Shown here: piece after piece, positions 27,669 to 36,535 of the stretch
How positions within the stretch are numbered: position 1 is the stretch's first letter
Layout: each line of letters begins with the position of its first letter
Notes under the pieces: model-generated
Database searches by the model: none
What the model saw: only the letters and a program-made list of their open reading frames with translations
What the model was told of the DNA's origin: nothing
Source of the DNA: Sphingomonas aurea
GTDB lineage: Bacteria > Pseudomonadota > Alphaproteobacteria > Sphingomonadales > Sphingomonadaceae
Direction of reading: 5' to 3'
NCBI RefSeq assembly: GCF_030678875.1
Contig: NZ_JAUUDS010000005.1
Coordinates: 62,001-126,000 of the forward strand
Length of the DNA: 64,000 nucleotides
Program-made: the position numbers and the translations under genes

Positions 27669-28972
27669 GACTGGACTCCGTGGGCGCGCTTCACCGTGCG
27701 GGCGACCGCGAGGTGGAGGGCGGCGGCGATGAGGTAGAAGGGGACGAGCGTGTAGAAGGCATATTGCAGCGAGTGGTCGGGATGGCTCGCCCTGAACCAG
27801 TCGCTCGCCGCGCCGAGCCAGGTTGGCCCGAGGCCCAACCCGATCAGGTTCATGATGAGGAGCAGCACCGCCCCCGCCAGCGTCCGCTGCCGCGGCGCGA
27901 CCGAGTTCTGGACCAGCGTCACCGCCGGGGTCAGGTAGAAGTAATTGAGGAAGGTCGGGACGATCAGGAACGTCATCGCGAGCGGCCAGCCGGGCGCGGC
28001 GACGAAGCCGATGAAGAACGGCACCGCGAGCAGCAGCGCATAGGCGGGAATGGTGCCATAGACCTGCGGACGCCGCGCCGCGTACCGGTCGATCAGCCGG
28101 CCCGACAGGTAGATGCCCGAACTCACCCCGATCGCCAGCACCAGCGCGTACCAGATCGCGACCTGGTCGAGCGTCATGGCCTTCTCGCGCATCAGGAACA
28201 GCGTGGTGAAGCCGAGCGTCGCATAGGTGACGAACTGGGTCGCGCCGGCCGCCAGCGCGACCAGCAGCAGCGTCGGCGTCGCGAAGAACGTCTTCACCGT
28301 CATCCAGAAGCTGACCGCCTCGCCTGCCATGTCGGCCGCGACCGGCTGCGTATCGGTGGCACCGCGCCGCGGCTCGCGGACGAACGCCCACACGCCGACC
28401 GCCGCGATCAGCCCGGCCGCACCCAGCAGGATGAAGGCGAGCCGCCAGTCATACGCCGCGGCGATCTTCGCCCCGAACGCCACGCCCAGCGCCTGGCCAA
28501 GCGGGGGACCCAGGTTGAACAGCGCCAGTGCCCGGCCGCGCCTGTGCGGTGGGAAATAGTCGGAGATGATCGAATAGGAGGGCGGCACGCCGCCCGCCTC
28601 GCCGATCCCCACGCTCATCCGCGCCGCGGCGAGCTGGCCGTAATTGGCCGACAGCCCGCACGCGATCGTCGCCGCGCTCCACAGCGCGCAGGCGATCGTC
28701 AGCACGCGGGTGCGGTTGCCGCGATCCGCCAGCCACGCCACCGGCACGCCGAGGATGCAGTAGAACAGCGCGAAGTAGAGACCACCCAGCCGCCCGAGCT
28801 GACCGTCGGTGATGCCCAGATCGTCCTGGATCGGCTTGGCGAGGATCGACAGCAGCTGCCGGTCGAGGAAGTTCAGCACATAGACGAAGCACAATATGCC
28901 GAGCACGAGCCAGGCGTATCGATCACTCCGGGGGGCGGCGGCTGGCGGTGCGGCTGGCGTGGCCGATGTCAT
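27665..28972 (-). CDS. MFS transporter, Spinster/ACS-like
   Basis: 435 residues with 12 predicted membrane helices. The opening YAWLVLGILCFVYVLNFLDR, the motif LADRGNRTRVLTIACALWS and MSVGIGEAGGVPPSYSIISD are typical of MFS carriers annotated as spinster-like or anion:cation symporters in sphingomonads. It probably imports the product released by the adjacent esterase or exports a by-product. The ATG at 28972 has CAGGAG upstream. A tandem repeat and a strong hairpin lie between it and the TBDR gene. Confidence 0.88.
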   Translation of the reverse strand: MTSATPAAPPAAAPRSDRYAWLVLGILCFVYVLNFLDRQLLSILAKPIQDDLGITDGQLGRLGGLYFALFYCILGVPVAWLADRGNRTRVLTIACALWSAATIACGLSANYGQLAAARMSVGIGEAGGVPPSYSIISDYFPPHRRGRALALFNLGPPLGQALGVAFGAKIAAAYDWRLAFILLGAAGLIAAVGVWAFVREPRRGATDTQPVAADMAGEAVSFWMTVKTFFATPTLLLVALAAGATQFVTYATLGFTTLFLMREKAMTLDQVAIWYALVLAIGVSSGIYLSGRLIDRYAARRPQVYGTIPAYALLLAVPFFIGFVAAPGWPLAMTFLIVPTFLNYFYLTPAVTLVQNSVAPRQRTLAGAVLLLIMNLIGLGLGPTWLGAASDWFRASHPDHSLQYAFYTLVPFYLIAAALHLAVARTVKRAHGVQS

Positions 28973-28983
28973 GACACGCTCCT

Positions 28984-29044
28984 GAGACGATGGCCTGAAA
29001 CGGGGCCTGAAACGGGGCCTGAGACGATGGCCCGTGACGATGGC
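28984..29044. repeat. Short 12-nt tandem repeats in leader of MFS gene
   Basis: Four to five imperfect copies of a 12-13-nt unit: two identical copies of GAAACGGGGCCT (28997-29008, 29009-29020) flanked by variant GAGACGATGGCC copies. They lie in the untranslated stretch before the MFS start. Function unknown; slippage could make this segment length-variable. Confidence 0.7.
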
Positions 29045-29050
29045 GTCCGG

Positions 29051-29080
29051 CCGGGCGCGGGGGGAAAGTCCCGCGCCCGG
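29051..29080 (-). terminator. Intercistronic hairpin after the TBDR gene
   Basis: A perfect 11-bp stem (CCGGGCGCGGG and its complement) with an 8-nt loop follows the TBDR stop codon. No T-tract follows on the minus strand, so partial termination or 3'-end stabilisation of the receptor mRNA is more likely than full termination. This would give more receptor than MFS/esterase/ligase from one operon. Confidence 0.55.
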
Positions 29081-29087
29081 CGCCCGA

Positions 29088-31355
29088 TCAGAACTTGGTG
29101 CTGACGCGGATGCCATACTGGCGCGGCGCGCCCGCCTGGCGACGGATGCCGTTCAGCGAGCCGATATAGTGCTGGTCGCTCAGGTTGGTGCTGAACCCGG
29201 CGACCGACCAGGTGCCGTTGTCGAGCGTCAGCTGCGCGTTGAAGATGTTGCGCGGGACCAGATAGTCGCCCAGCTGGCGCTGCTGGAACAGGGCCGCCCA
29301 GACCCCGGCGATGTGCGCGTAATCGAGCCGCGGGGTCAGCGTCATGCCGTCGGCGACCGGGATCGCGTACTGCGCACCCGCACTCAGCGTGAACTTCGGC
29401 GCATAGGTCTGGCGCCGGCCGCCCAGGTCGACGCAGCCGGTGGTGGTCGCCGGGCCGCTCACCGGGTTGCATGCGCCGGTATGCGCGCGGCGCGGATCGA
29501 AGGCGAAGAACTGGCCCAGCTCCGAGTGCGAGACCGAGGTCGAGAAGTCGAACAGGAACTGGCCGAACGACCCCTGCGCCGACGCCTCGACGCCGTAGAG
29601 CTTGGTCGGCTCCGGCACGTTGAAGATCGAGTTGAAGTTGGGCGTGTTCGGGTCGACGATCGTCACCTGGAAATTCTTGTAGGTATTGTAATAGCCGCCC
29701 AGCTGCGTGCGCAGGTGGCCGTTCATCAGCGTGCCCTTCCAGCCGATCTCGTAATCGGTGACCTTCTCGGGGACGAAGCCGCGCGGCGTCACGCCGAACA
29801 GGTTGGCGCCGTTCAGCCCGCCCGCCTTGGTCCCGGTCGCGACGAACGCGTAGAGGAAATGGTCGGGGTTCAGCGTCCAGTTCAGCGCCAGCTTGGCGTC
29901 GACGTTCTTGTTGGCGGTGAAGTCGTTCTGGACCAGCACGGTCTTGAACGTGGTCGGCCCGCCCAGCGCCAGCTCGATCGGATAGTTGACGTCGTTGCGC
30001 GACGTGGTGCGCGACCAGCGCCCGCCCAGCGTCACTTGCAGCGCGTCGGTCAGCTTGTAGCCGATCTGGCCGAACACCGCGGTGGCGGTGTGCGGATTGG
30101 TGCCCTCGATCCGCAGCGAGCGGACGACGCCGGTCGGCGACAGCGCGACATAGCCGTTGCCAACCGGGAACTCGTACTTGTCATACTGGTAGAAGCCGCC
30201 GACCAGCCAGGTGAACCGGCCGGTGTCGGGGGAGATGATGTTCACCTCCTGCGACCAGATATGCTCGTTGGCGAAGTCCTGGAACGTGTCGCGGCCGGTG
30301 CTGGTGCCGTCGGCGTCCAGCGTCTCCTGCAGCGTGCCCTTCTGGAACGCGCTGATCGAGCGGATCATCAGCCCGCTGTCGAACGTGTAGCTCAGGTTCG
30401 CGGAGATGCGGCCGAACTCGTCCTGGCCGGTCAGATACGCGTTGCTGGTGACGTTGAACGGATCGCTGGTGTTCAGCGTCGGCGCATTGGCGCTGCCGAA
30501 ATAGGCGGGCGTGTTGGGGAAACCGCCCATGTTGATCTTGTTGTAATCGCCCTTCACCAGCAGGCGCAGGTGGCTGTCCGGCTGCCAGAGCAGGCTGGCG
30601 CGGCCGCTGATCGAATTCAGGTTACCGGGATTGCCGGTCCACGGCCCCGTCACGGTGAAGAAGCTGTCGCGCTTCTCCAGATTGGTGGCGAGGCGGATCG
30701 CCAGCGTGTCGCTGAGCGGCAGGTTGACCGCGCCTTGCGCCTTCAGCTGGTTGTAGTTGCCGTACTGCGCGGTGGCGAAGCCCTTCACCCGGTCCAGGGT
30801 CGGGTTGGTCTCGGTGATGAACACCGCGCCGCCCGTCGCGTTACCGCCGGCGAAAGTGCCCTGCGGCCCGCGCAGCACCTCGACCGACTGGATGTCGTAA
30901 TAGGGCTCGCTCTGGAAATAGCCGGGGAAGACCGGCACGCCGTCGCGATAGGTGACGACGCCGACGCCGACCGAGCTGGAAATCTCGGTCTTGCCGATGC
31001 CGCGGATGTTGAAGCTGTTCGCCTGGCCCGACGTGTTGACGGTCAGCGACGGGGTCGAGAATTGCAGCTGCTCGACCGTGTTCACGCTCTTGCGGATCAG
31101 GTCCTCGCCGGTCAGCACCGATGCGGCGACGCCGGTCTTCTGCAGGCTGGTCGAGCGGCGCTCGGCGGTGATGACGATGTCGTTGCCGGTGTCGCCGGGG
31201 ATCGCATTCGGGTCGGTCGCGTCGACCGGGTTCTGCGACGACTGCGGCGTCTTCTGGGCGGCGGTGGCGGGCGATTCGGCAGGACCGACCTGCGCGAACG
31301 CGGCGGTGGAGGTCATCACGGCGATCACCGACGCCGACAGCAGGAACGTGCGCAT
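29088..31355 (-). CDS. TonB-dependent outer-membrane receptor
   Basis: 755 residues. A signal peptide (about 1-22) is followed by an N-terminal linker, a TonB-box-like GNDIVITAER, the plug domain (TVEQLQFSTPSLTV, FNIRGIGKTEISSS, IQSVEVLRGPQGTFAGGNAT) and a barrel ending in ...RQYGIRVSTKF with the terminal aromatic. This class takes up xenobiotics or aromatic compounds as well as siderophores. It heads the operon MFS-esterase-CoA ligase, so it is probably the outer-membrane entry for an ester substrate. ATG at 31355 with GAGAGGA upstream; the preceding TTG is not needed. Confidence 0.92.
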   Translation of the reverse strand: MRTFLLSASVIAVMTSTAAFAQVGPAESPATAAQKTPQSSQNPVDATDPNAIPGDTGNDIVITAERRSTSLQKTGVAASVLTGEDLIRKSVNTVEQLQFSTPSLTVNTSGQANSFNIRGIGKTEISSSVGVGVVTYRDGVPVFPGYFQSEPYYDIQSVEVLRGPQGTFAGGNATGGAVFITETNPTLDRVKGFATAQYGNYNQLKAQGAVNLPLSDTLAIRLATNLEKRDSFFTVTGPWTGNPGNLNSISGRASLLWQPDSHLRLLVKGDYNKINMGGFPNTPAYFGSANAPTLNTSDPFNVTSNAYLTGQDEFGRISANLSYTFDSGLMIRSISAFQKGTLQETLDADGTSTGRDTFQDFANEHIWSQEVNIISPDTGRFTWLVGGFYQYDKYEFPVGNGYVALSPTGVVRSLRIEGTNPHTATAVFGQIGYKLTDALQVTLGGRWSRTTSRNDVNYPIELALGGPTTFKTVLVQNDFTANKNVDAKLALNWTLNPDHFLYAFVATGTKAGGLNGANLFGVTPRGFVPEKVTDYEIGWKGTLMNGHLRTQLGGYYNTYKNFQVTIVDPNTPNFNSIFNVPEPTKLYGVEASAQGSFGQFLFDFSTSVSHSELGQFFAFDPRRAHTGACNPVSGPATTTGCVDLGGRRQTYAPKFTLSAGAQYAIPVADGMTLTPRLDYAHIAGVWAALFQQRQLGDYLVPRNIFNAQLTLDNGTWSVAGFSTNLSDQHYIGSLNGIRRQAGAPRQYGIRVSTKF

Positions 31356-31512
31356 CAATCATCCTCTCTGAATGTCGCGCTCTTTGGCGCGTCCAGGTGA
31401 TGACTGACACCGATCCGGCCCCACGTCAACTTTCATTAAATCGCTAGTGAGTATTATCCCGGTGTGGCATGAAGCACGCAGAGCCGGACAAACCGGCGTC
31501 GAGGAGAGGATC

Positions 31513-33048
31513 ATGGGCATGTCTCACATGCTGCGCAGAACGCTGCGCATCGCCGGTCTGGCCGCACTGACGATCGCGGGTCCCGCCGCCGGCCAGGCAC
31601 CGCAGGTCACGATCGACACCGGCGCGTTGCGGGGCGCGCGCTCGGGCGAGACCTTGGTGTTCAAGGGCATCCCCTATGCCGCGCCGCCGGTCGGCGCGCT
31701 GCGCTGGCGACCACCGGCCATGCCCGCCGCCTGGGTCGGCACCCGCGACGCGAGTCGGTTCGGCGCCGCCTGCCCGCAGGGTCCCGAGCACAAGGAACCC
31801 TGGGCGCAGGTCGGTCCGCAGAGTGAGGATTGCCTGTTCCTCAACGTCTGGCGCCCCGCGCGCAGCGGCCGATATCCGGTGATGGTGTTCATCCATGGCG
31901 GCGGCTTCACCTACGGTGCCGCGGGCGTGCCGCTCTACGACGGCGAGGCGCTGGCGGCGCGTGGGGCCGTGATCGTCACCATCAATTACCGGCTCGGTCG
32001 GCTCGGCTTCTTCGCGCATCCGGCGCTGACTCGCGAGAGCCCGGAGGGTCGGCTCGGCAATTACGCGATCATGGACCAGATCGCGGCGCTCCAGTGGGTG
32101 AAGCGCAACGTCGCGGCGTTCGGCGGCGATCCCGCCAACGTCACCGTCTTCGGCGAGTCGGCGGGTGCCGGCAGCGTCCAGATCCTGATGGACTCGCCCG
32201 ACGCCAAGGGGCTGTTCCACAAGGCGATCTCCGAGTCGGGGGCGGGCAGCAGCGCGCTGTTCCCGATCCGTGGCGGCGCGCTCAACGCAGAGGCGGTCGG
32301 GCAGCTATGGGCGACGAGCCTCGGCCTGCCGAACGCCACCGCCGAGCAGCTGCGCGCCATCCCGCTCGCGGACGTGGTGAAGAACGGCCGCGCCTTTCCG
32401 TTCATCGACGGCAGAGTCGTGGTGCACAGCCCCGGCGAACCCTTCTATCGCCAGGCGCAGCTGCCGATTCCCCTCATCATCGGTGGCAACTCGAACGAAT
32501 CGAGCCTGGGCGGCATGACCGAGGCGGCGGCGAAGGCGCTGCTCGGCGCCGACTTCCAGCCGCTGCTCGACGGATATGTGGCGATGACCGGCAAGCCCGC
32601 CGCGGCGGCCGCGGTCGACCTGGCCGAGGATACCGGTTTCGTCCTTCCCTCCTTCGCGCTCGCCGACCAGCATGCGGCCGCCGGACACAGGGCCTTTGTC
32701 TATTATTTCGACCAGGTCCCGGTTGACCAGCGTGCCACCGCCGCAGGCGCCGATCACGGCGGCGAGATCGAATATGTGTTCGGCACCAAGCCGGTCGAGC
32801 ACCGCTGGGACGCCCGCGACGCGGCGGTGTCGAAGCTGATGGGCGATTACTGGGTCCGCTTTGCCCGTACCGGCGATCCCAATGGCGGCGGCACCCCGCA
32901 CTGGCCGCAAGCGACGACGCTGCCGACCGCCTATCTGGCCGTCGGCGCGACGACGAAGGCCGCGCGGCTTCAGCCCGTACAGGAAAAGGCCAAGGCCGCA
33001 GCCATGGCGGACGCGCGCCGGAAATGGGCGGCGATGCCGCGGCCCTGA
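31513..33048 (+). CDS. Secreted type-B carboxylesterase (second copy)
   Basis: 511 residues with a signal peptide ending about IAGPAAGQA. FKGIPYAAPPVGALRWRPP, EDCLFLNVWRP, VMVFIHGGGFTYG, nucleophile Ser216 in FGESAGAGS and DHGGEIEYVFG (catalytic His region) define the family. It is a paralogue, not a duplicate, of the esterase at 26037. The ATG at 31513 follows GAGGAGAGGA and is preferred to the start at 31447. Divergently transcribed from the TBDR gene across a 157-nt spacer, so the two probably share regulation. Confidence 0.9.
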   Translation: MGMSHMLRRTLRIAGLAALTIAGPAAGQAPQVTIDTGALRGARSGETLVFKGIPYAAPPVGALRWRPPAMPAAWVGTRDASRFGAACPQGPEHKEPWAQVGPQSEDCLFLNVWRPARSGRYPVMVFIHGGGFTYGAAGVPLYDGEALAARGAVIVTINYRLGRLGFFAHPALTRESPEGRLGNYAIMDQIAALQWVKRNVAAFGGDPANVTVFGESAGAGSVQILMDSPDAKGLFHKAISESGAGSSALFPIRGGALNAEAVGQLWATSLGLPNATAEQLRAIPLADVVKNGRAFPFIDGRVVVHSPGEPFYRQAQLPIPLIIGGNSNESSLGGMTEAAAKALLGADFQPLLDGYVAMTGKPAAAAAVDLAEDTGFVLPSFALADQHAAAGHRAFVYYFDQVPVDQRATAAGADHGGEIEYVFGTKPVEHRWDARDAAVSKLMGDYWVRFARTGDPNGGGTPHWPQATTLPTAYLAVGATTKAARLQPVQEKAKAAAMADARRKWAAMPRP

Positions 33049-33150
33049 CGGCGACCTTCCACCTGGCATCCGCGCCTCCTGTCGGGCTCCGACGCGAAAG
33101 ATGACAGAGTCGTCATCCAACAACCCGTGATCGCGTGCGCAGTCCCGGTC

Positions 33151-33182
33151 CAATATCCGGCATGTCATTATGCCGGATAATG
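33151..33182. promoter_or_regulatory. Large palindromic operator upstream of Oar-like TBDR
   Basis: CAATATCCGGCAT and its near-complement ATGCCGGATAATG form 13-bp arms with one mismatch around a 6-nt centre. It lies about 140 nt before the receptor start, in the 270-nt gap after the esterase gene. The size and symmetry suit a dimeric regulator controlling the glycan locus. The rest of the gap shows no gene. Confidence 0.55.
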
Positions 33183-33318
33183 TCTTTCGATGACATTTTC
33201 TTCACTTTGCGTGGCCATCGACCCCGCCTAATCATCCATGTAACCGGATACATCGTCAATAATCCGGGCAACGCGCGTTGCATGAGCCGCAACCGCTGAG
33301 GGCATGGAGGGGGTTGGC

Positions 33319-36300
33319 ATGAAGAAGGTTTTCGTCGGCAAGTTCGCCGCTTTTGCGCAGGCGGGGACCAGCCTCGCAGCGATTGCCGCGGCAGGCATGG
33401 TCGGCATGGCCCCGACGATCGCCGTGGCCCAGACCGCCGGATCGACCCTGCGCGGGCGGGCGCCGGCCGGGGTAGAGGTGGTCGCCACCGAAGTGAACAC
33501 CGGCGCGGTTCGCCGGACGACGGCCGGCACCGACGGCACCTATGTCATCGCCGGCCTGCAACCGGGCAGCTATCATGTGACTGCCGGCGACCGATCGGCC
33601 GACACCGTCATCGCCGTGGCGTCGACGGGGACGCTGAACCTGGATGAACCGACGGCGGAAGCGGGCGCCGATGCGGGGGAGATCGTGGTCACCGGCGCAC
33701 GGCCGACGGTCGATGTGCGGTCCTCGACCGTCAACCAGTTCGTGTCGCTCCACGACATCGCGGTGATCCCGCAGACCACGCGCAACTTCCTGGAATTCGC
33801 CGACACGGTTCCGGGCGTCCAGTTCAACGTCGATGCCACCGGCAACACCTCGCTGCGCGGCGGCGCGCAGCTCGCCTCGGCGGTCAACGTCTATATCGAT
33901 GGCGTCAGCCAGAAGGATTATGTCGGCGGCGGATCGGGCATCACCGGCAGTGCCGGCGCGCAGGGGAACGGCGACCCGGGCAACCCCTTCCCGCAGCTCG
34001 CCATCGCCGAGTACAAGGTCGCGACGTCGAACTACAGCGCCGAGTATGGCGACGCGGCGAGCGCGATCATCATCGCGCAGACCAAGTCGGGCACCAACCA
34101 GTTCCACGGCGAGGCATTCGGCCAGTTCACCAACCAGGACCTGCGCCTCAAGACCCCGGCGGAAACGGCAGCCGATATCGCCAAGGCTCGCTTGCCGAGC
34201 TGGGAATATGGCGCGGCGCTGGGCGGTCCGATCATCAAGGACGTCGCCCACTTCTTCTTTACCTGGGAGCATAAGAGCCTCTCGATCCAGAGCAGCGTCT
34301 ACCCGGGTTCGGGCGTCACCCAGGCGCAGGCGGTGGCGCTGCTGCCCACCGATGTCGGCAGCCAATACGGACCGGTGACCAACCCGTTCAAAGAGAATTT
34401 GTATTTCGGCAAGATCGACGTCGAGCCGACCGACAAGGACCGGATCGAGTTTACCGGCCGCTTCCGTATCCAGGACCAGATCTCGGGCGGCAACGGCCAG
34501 GCCGCAGCCTCGACCGCGGCGCCGTTCATCAACAACGACAAGCGCGGCGACATCCGCTGGCAGCACAGCGAGGATCGCTGGGTCAACGAGGCGCGGCTGA
34601 GCTACCAGAACACGCGCGCGTCGACGACGGCGACGACCGCGTCGCCGCAGTTCCAGTATGTCTACTTTCCGAACAATTCGCCCTCCGCGCCGACGACCGC
34701 ACTCATCACCGTCGGCGGCCCCGGATCGGGCGTCGGCGCGATCAATCGGCAGCGGGGTTTCACGTTCAAGGACGACCTGACGCTGCCGAACATCCAGCTC
34801 ATGGGCAGCCATACGCTGCGCGTCGGGGCCAGCCTTGCCGCGATCAAGCTGACGTCGCAGAACGCCAGCGCCGATCTTGCCAACGCGACCTATTATTACG
34901 GAGTCACGCCCAGCGGCGTGGCAGCGACGCCGTACCTCCTGCAGTTTCCCGTGGTGAACTCGGGCTTCACAGGGGGCGGGAACGTCACCACGAACGCCAA
35001 GCAATATGCCGCCTATGTCCAGGACGACTGGACCGTCGACGAGCATCTGACGCTCAACCTCGGCGTGCGCTGGGATCACGAGGTGGTGCCGGCCTATCTG
35101 GACTATGTCACGCCGGCCAACGTCGTCGCCGCGATCAACGGCCCCTTCCCCGGTACGAGCCAGAGCTACGCCTCGGTGCTGGCACAGGGGAACGGCACGA
35201 CCCGCGGCTACGACATCAACGACTATATCAGCACCGGCAACAACCGGAAGGCGCCAAATAATTTCTCGCCGCGTATCGGTTTCTCCTACGATTTCGGCGG
35301 CGATGGTCGGCACGTGATCTTCGGTGGCTACGCCCGCGCGTACAACCGCAACCAGTTCTCGACGCTGGCGCTCGAAAGCACGAAGCTGGCGCTCAACAAC
35401 AATCCGGAGATCTATTTCCCTTCCGCCATCACGCGCAACGCGTTCGGCCCCTGCGCCACGGCAGCGGACATCAACCCCGCCAACCACTGCTACGCCTTCG
35501 ATCCGTCGTATCTGACGCCGGAGGGGCTGGCGCGGCTGCAGGTCAGCTCGAGCGCCAGCGAAGTCGACGTCCTGCCCAACAAGATCCGGACGCCGCATTC
35601 CGACCAGTTCAGCCTCGGCATGCGCAACACCATCGGCGAGTGGAACACGCAGGCGACCGTGTCCTATGTCGCCAGCTTCGACGGGATCGTCGGCCGGCTC
35701 GGCAACCGCTATGCCAACGGCGCCTATTTCCAGAACGGCTCGCCCTGGGGCGGACAGGGTGTGCCGGGTGTCGGCGGCCTGATTATCTTCGAGAACGGCG
35801 CGAAGGATCGGCTGCTCCAGCTCGGCCTCGGCGCGCAGAAGCCCTATACGAAGGACTCGGGCTGGAGCGCGACCTTCTCGTACACGCTGTCCTTCTCGGA
35901 GCAGAACAACCTGGCCGGTGGCGCCAATCCCTACGCGATCAACAGCAACCAGTATCTCTTCGATCTGCCCTATGCTTCGGATTATCCGTTCGTGCGCGGT
36001 ACGGCGGCGCCGCGCCATCGCATCGTCGCGACCTACAGCCGCGACCTGTTCTGGGGCATCCAGGCGGCGACCAAGGTCGAGCTGGCAACCCCGAACAGCA
36101 CGACCAACATCGTGGGCTGTCCCACTGTCTGCAACGCGCAGGGCGGCGCCACCCTGTTCGTCAGCCGTCCGCCCAAGGAATTCCTGGGCTACAAGGAAAT
36201 CGACGTACAGCTGACCAAGAACATCGACTTCTGGAACGACCTGTCCGGCTATGTCCGCGTCGACGTGCTCAACCTGTTCAACTTCCACAACTACGATCCG

Positions 36301-36447
36301 GCCGCCGTCTCCTATCCGGCGAGCACCGCGACCGACGCGCAACAGGCGACGAACGAGACGCTGAGGGCAACGCCGGTGTACAACAGGCAGGGGCCGATCA
36401 TCGGCGTGCCCTTCACGGTGAAGCTGTCGGCCGGGCTGAAATTCTGA
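33319..36447 (+). CDS. Oar-like TonB-dependent receptor with carboxypeptidase-regulatory-like domain
   Basis: 1042 residues. Signal peptide to about residue 36 (PTIAVAQTA). A carboxypeptidase-D-like beta-sandwich follows (STLRGRAPAGVEVVATE, GTDGTYVIAGLQPGSYHVT), then a TonB-box-like region, plug (NTSLRGGAQLASAVNVYIDG, AIAEYKVATSNYSAEYGDA) and a large barrel ending VKLSAGLKF. Sphingomonad/Xanthomonas receptors of this build take up oligosaccharides. The start is the ATG at 33319, with GGAGGGG spaced 7 nt before it; an ATG 15 nt earlier lacks a site. First gene of the receptor-halogenase-GH43 unit. Confidence 0.93.
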   Translation: MKKVFVGKFAAFAQAGTSLAAIAAAGMVGMAPTIAVAQTAGSTLRGRAPAGVEVVATEVNTGAVRRTTAGTDGTYVIAGLQPGSYHVTAGDRSADTVIAVASTGTLNLDEPTAEAGADAGEIVVTGARPTVDVRSSTVNQFVSLHDIAVIPQTTRNFLEFADTVPGVQFNVDATGNTSLRGGAQLASAVNVYIDGVSQKDYVGGGSGITGSAGAQGNGDPGNPFPQLAIAEYKVATSNYSAEYGDAASAIIIAQTKSGTNQFHGEAFGQFTNQDLRLKTPAETAADIAKARLPSWEYGAALGGPIIKDVAHFFFTWEHKSLSIQSSVYPGSGVTQAQAVALLPTDVGSQYGPVTNPFKENLYFGKIDVEPTDKDRIEFTGRFRIQDQISGGNGQAAASTAAPFINNDKRGDIRWQHSEDRWVNEARLSYQNTRASTTATTASPQFQYVYFPNNSPSAPTTALITVGGPGSGVGAINRQRGFTFKDDLTLPNIQLMGSHTLRVGASLAAIKLTSQNASADLANATYYYGVTPSGVAATPYLLQFPVVNSGFTGGGNVTTNAKQYAAYVQDDWTVDEHLTLNLGVRWDHEVVPAYLDYVTPANVVAAINGPFPGTSQSYASVLAQGNGTTRGYDINDYISTGNNRKAPNNFSPRIGFSYDFGGDGRHVIFGGYARAYNRNQFSTLALESTKLALNNNPEIYFPSAITRNAFGPCATAADINPANHCYAFDPSYLTPEGLARLQVSSSASEVDVLPNKIRTPHSDQFSLGMRNTIGEWNTQATVSYVASFDGIVGRLGNRYANGAYFQNGSPWGGQGVPGVGGLIIFENGAKDRLLQLGLGAQKPYTKDSGWSATFSYTLSFSEQNNLAGGANPYAINSNQYLFDLPYASDYPFVRGTAAPRHRIVATYSRDLFWGIQAATKVELATPNSTTNIVGCPTVCNAQGGATLFVSRPPKEFLGYKEIDVQLTKNIDFWNDLSGYVRVDVLNLFNFHNYDPAAVSYPASTATDAQQATNETLRATPVYNRQGPIIGVPFTVKLSAGLKF

Positions 36448-36467
36448 CGGCCGGCCGCGATGCCGCT

Positions 36468-36494
36468 CCCCATGCCGGTGCGCCGGCCATGGGG
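36468..36494 (+). terminator. Intercistronic hairpin after Oar-like TBDR
   Basis: CCCCATGCCGG pairs with CCGGCCATGGGG, leaving one bulged base and a 4-nt loop. It starts 21 nt after the receptor stop and ends 42 nt before the halogenase start. There is no T-run, so it is likely an mRNA-processing or attenuation structure. The other TBDR gene in the window is followed by a comparable hairpin. Confidence 0.45.
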
Positions 36495-36535
36495 GGCGGA
36501 TGTTCGCCGCGTTCTGCTATGCTATCCGGTGGGCG

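Noticed and set aside
28984..29044. CRISPR-like repeat array
   Set aside because: The repeats are 12-13 nt, directly adjoining without unique spacers, and no cas genes are present.
29034..31400. A 788-codon plus-strand open frame
   Set aside because: It is antisense to the first TBDR and shows no domain; receptor motifs on the minus strand are unambiguous.
33256..36342. A 1,028-codon minus-strand open frame
   Set aside because: It lies wholly antisense to the Oar-like TBDR, is Arg/Val/Asp-rich with no recognisable domain, and has the composition expected of a reverse shadow.
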